This document shows, piece after piece, positions 63,370 to 64,000 of a DNA stretch of 64,000 nucleotides; position 1 is the stretch's first letter; every line of letters starts with the position of its first letter. Position numbers and translations under genes: made by a program. A model generated the notes under the pieces. That model was not told where the DNA came from. It ran no database searches and saw only the letters and a list, made by a program, of their open reading frames with translations. This stretch comes from Phymorhynchus buccinoides (taxonomy: Eukaryota > Mollusca > Gastropoda > Neogastropoda > Raphitomidae): positions 33,386,292-33,450,291 of the forward strand of contig CM065695.1 of assembly GCA_017654935.2 (NCBI GenBank), given 5' to 3'.

Positions 63370-63613
63370 TTAACCCTTTCACCGCCAAAGTCGCATTTCA
63401 GCACCACAGTGATTTAAGACCTATGTAATTAAAAGGCATCAAATTGGGGTCTATTATCCAAAGACCCTATTGTCTTAGTTTGGGGAAGTAAGGATAGACC
63501 TTATTTTATATGTCACAGAAGAATCCCCAATACTGCAGATGGATTTTGTTCTCTACCCAGATAAATTTAATGGAAACTTTTGGCTGAAATATGGCTGGCG
63601 GTGAAAGGGTTAA
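63370..63613. mobile_element. TTAA-type MITE, near-copy of 38615-38850
   Basis: TTAACCCTTTCACCGCC ... GGCGGTGAAAGGGTTAA, 244 bp; inner CAATACTGCAGATGGATTTT is the same in both copies. Confidence 0.88.
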
Positions 63614-63639
63614 AGACTCCAGGGACTCCAGATTCAAGA

Positions 63640-63790
63640 CTACTTTATTATCTCAAAAGTGAGAAATTGATTGATGGGATCATCCCAACAGCTGAAGCAC
63701 TCGAACACTATGGTACAAATGCACCAGCTAAGGATGAGAACATTACGTGTGTGACCGGTTTTTATTACCCCGCCATGTAGGCAGCCACAC
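63640..63790 (+). repeat. ~180-bp dispersed repeat, copy 3
   Basis: GAACACTATGGTACAAATGC, CAGCTAAGGATGAGAACATT, TATTACCCCGCCATGTAGGC. Confidence 0.72.
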
Positions 63791-63849
63791 TCCGACTTCT
63801 GAAGCTTTTTTGTCTTATTGATTTCTGCAAGAGCCAGGACATTGTCCTG

Positions 63850-64000
63850 TTGATTTCTCTTGGCTTAGGACAGTGCGTCCTGTCACTTTTCGATCCATTG
63901 TACATCACTGCCCATTATGGCCATATCGTCTGGGGACGCAGAGGAAAAAGAATATTCCACTTGAGAGGATAAACGTGCAAGCCTGTAAGGAAAAATGGTG
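63850..64000 (+). mobile_element. Possible LINE RT fragment at the window edge
   Basis: Reads ...LFDPLYITAHYGHIVWG, then KRIFHL and, after a break, INVQACKEKW. This resembles the thumb region of LINE reverse transcriptases (YG..VWG). Short and cut by the window end. Confidence 0.35.

Noticed and set aside
61162..64000. Search for the last RPL14 exon(s)
   Set aside because: No frame resembling the basic eL14 C-terminus (RNR.I...VKKL) was found, so the gene is taken to continue beyond the window.

Overview
This is eukaryotic, animal-type DNA: GT-AG introns, many simple repeats, several non-LTR retrotransposons, tRNA-derived SINEs and dozens of small terminal-inverted-repeat elements (MITEs). 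The transposon mix and long GA and CA tracts suggest a lophotrochozoan, most likely a marine mollusc such as a gastropod; this is inference and no species can be named. Two real protein-coding genes are supported. Most other open frames are low-complexity repeats or transposon shadows.

Layout. Positions 1-19.9 kb hold no supported gene: GA/CA microsatellites, a decayed ~75-bp satellite, LINE 3' ends, SINEs, MITEs and a clean 135-bp satellite of 8 units (about 15.05-16.11 kb). From 19,929 to 47,456, on the minus strand, lies a mitochondrial D-lactate dehydrogenase gene (LDHD). Twelve coding positions are filled by 13 exons, because exon 11 exists as two 112-nt versions with identical splice phases. 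Its introns are packed with transposons, including a 2.9-kb LINE at 28.0-30.9 kb. From 47,691, on the plus strand, lies RPL14 (60S ribosomal protein L14). Its first four coding exons are in the window and the rest lies beyond the right edge. The two genes are head-to-head with about 234 bp between the start codons, so they probably share a promoter.

The most notable system is inside RPL14. Introns 3 and 4 carry eight copies of a box C/D snoRNA that matches SNORD49 (U49). Seven sit in intron 3, which is built from two tandem arrays: ~1.25-kb units (each with one U49, three also with an L1-like LINE fragment) and ~1.1-kb units. The eighth is in intron 4. All eight keep the same guide block, and the D'-C' spacer hairpin shows compensatory changes, so the copies look functional. 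A ribosomal-protein gene thus doubles as a multi-copy source of an rRNA methylation guide.

Other points are a partial duplicate of LDHD exon 5 whose MITE insertion exposes a TTAA empty site, a long-TIR element whose two arms each took a TTAA-type MITE at the same place, and a LINE 3' end flanked by a ~190-bp inverted repeat. All calls come from reading the sequence by eye; family names rest on recalled protein and RNA families, not on database searches.
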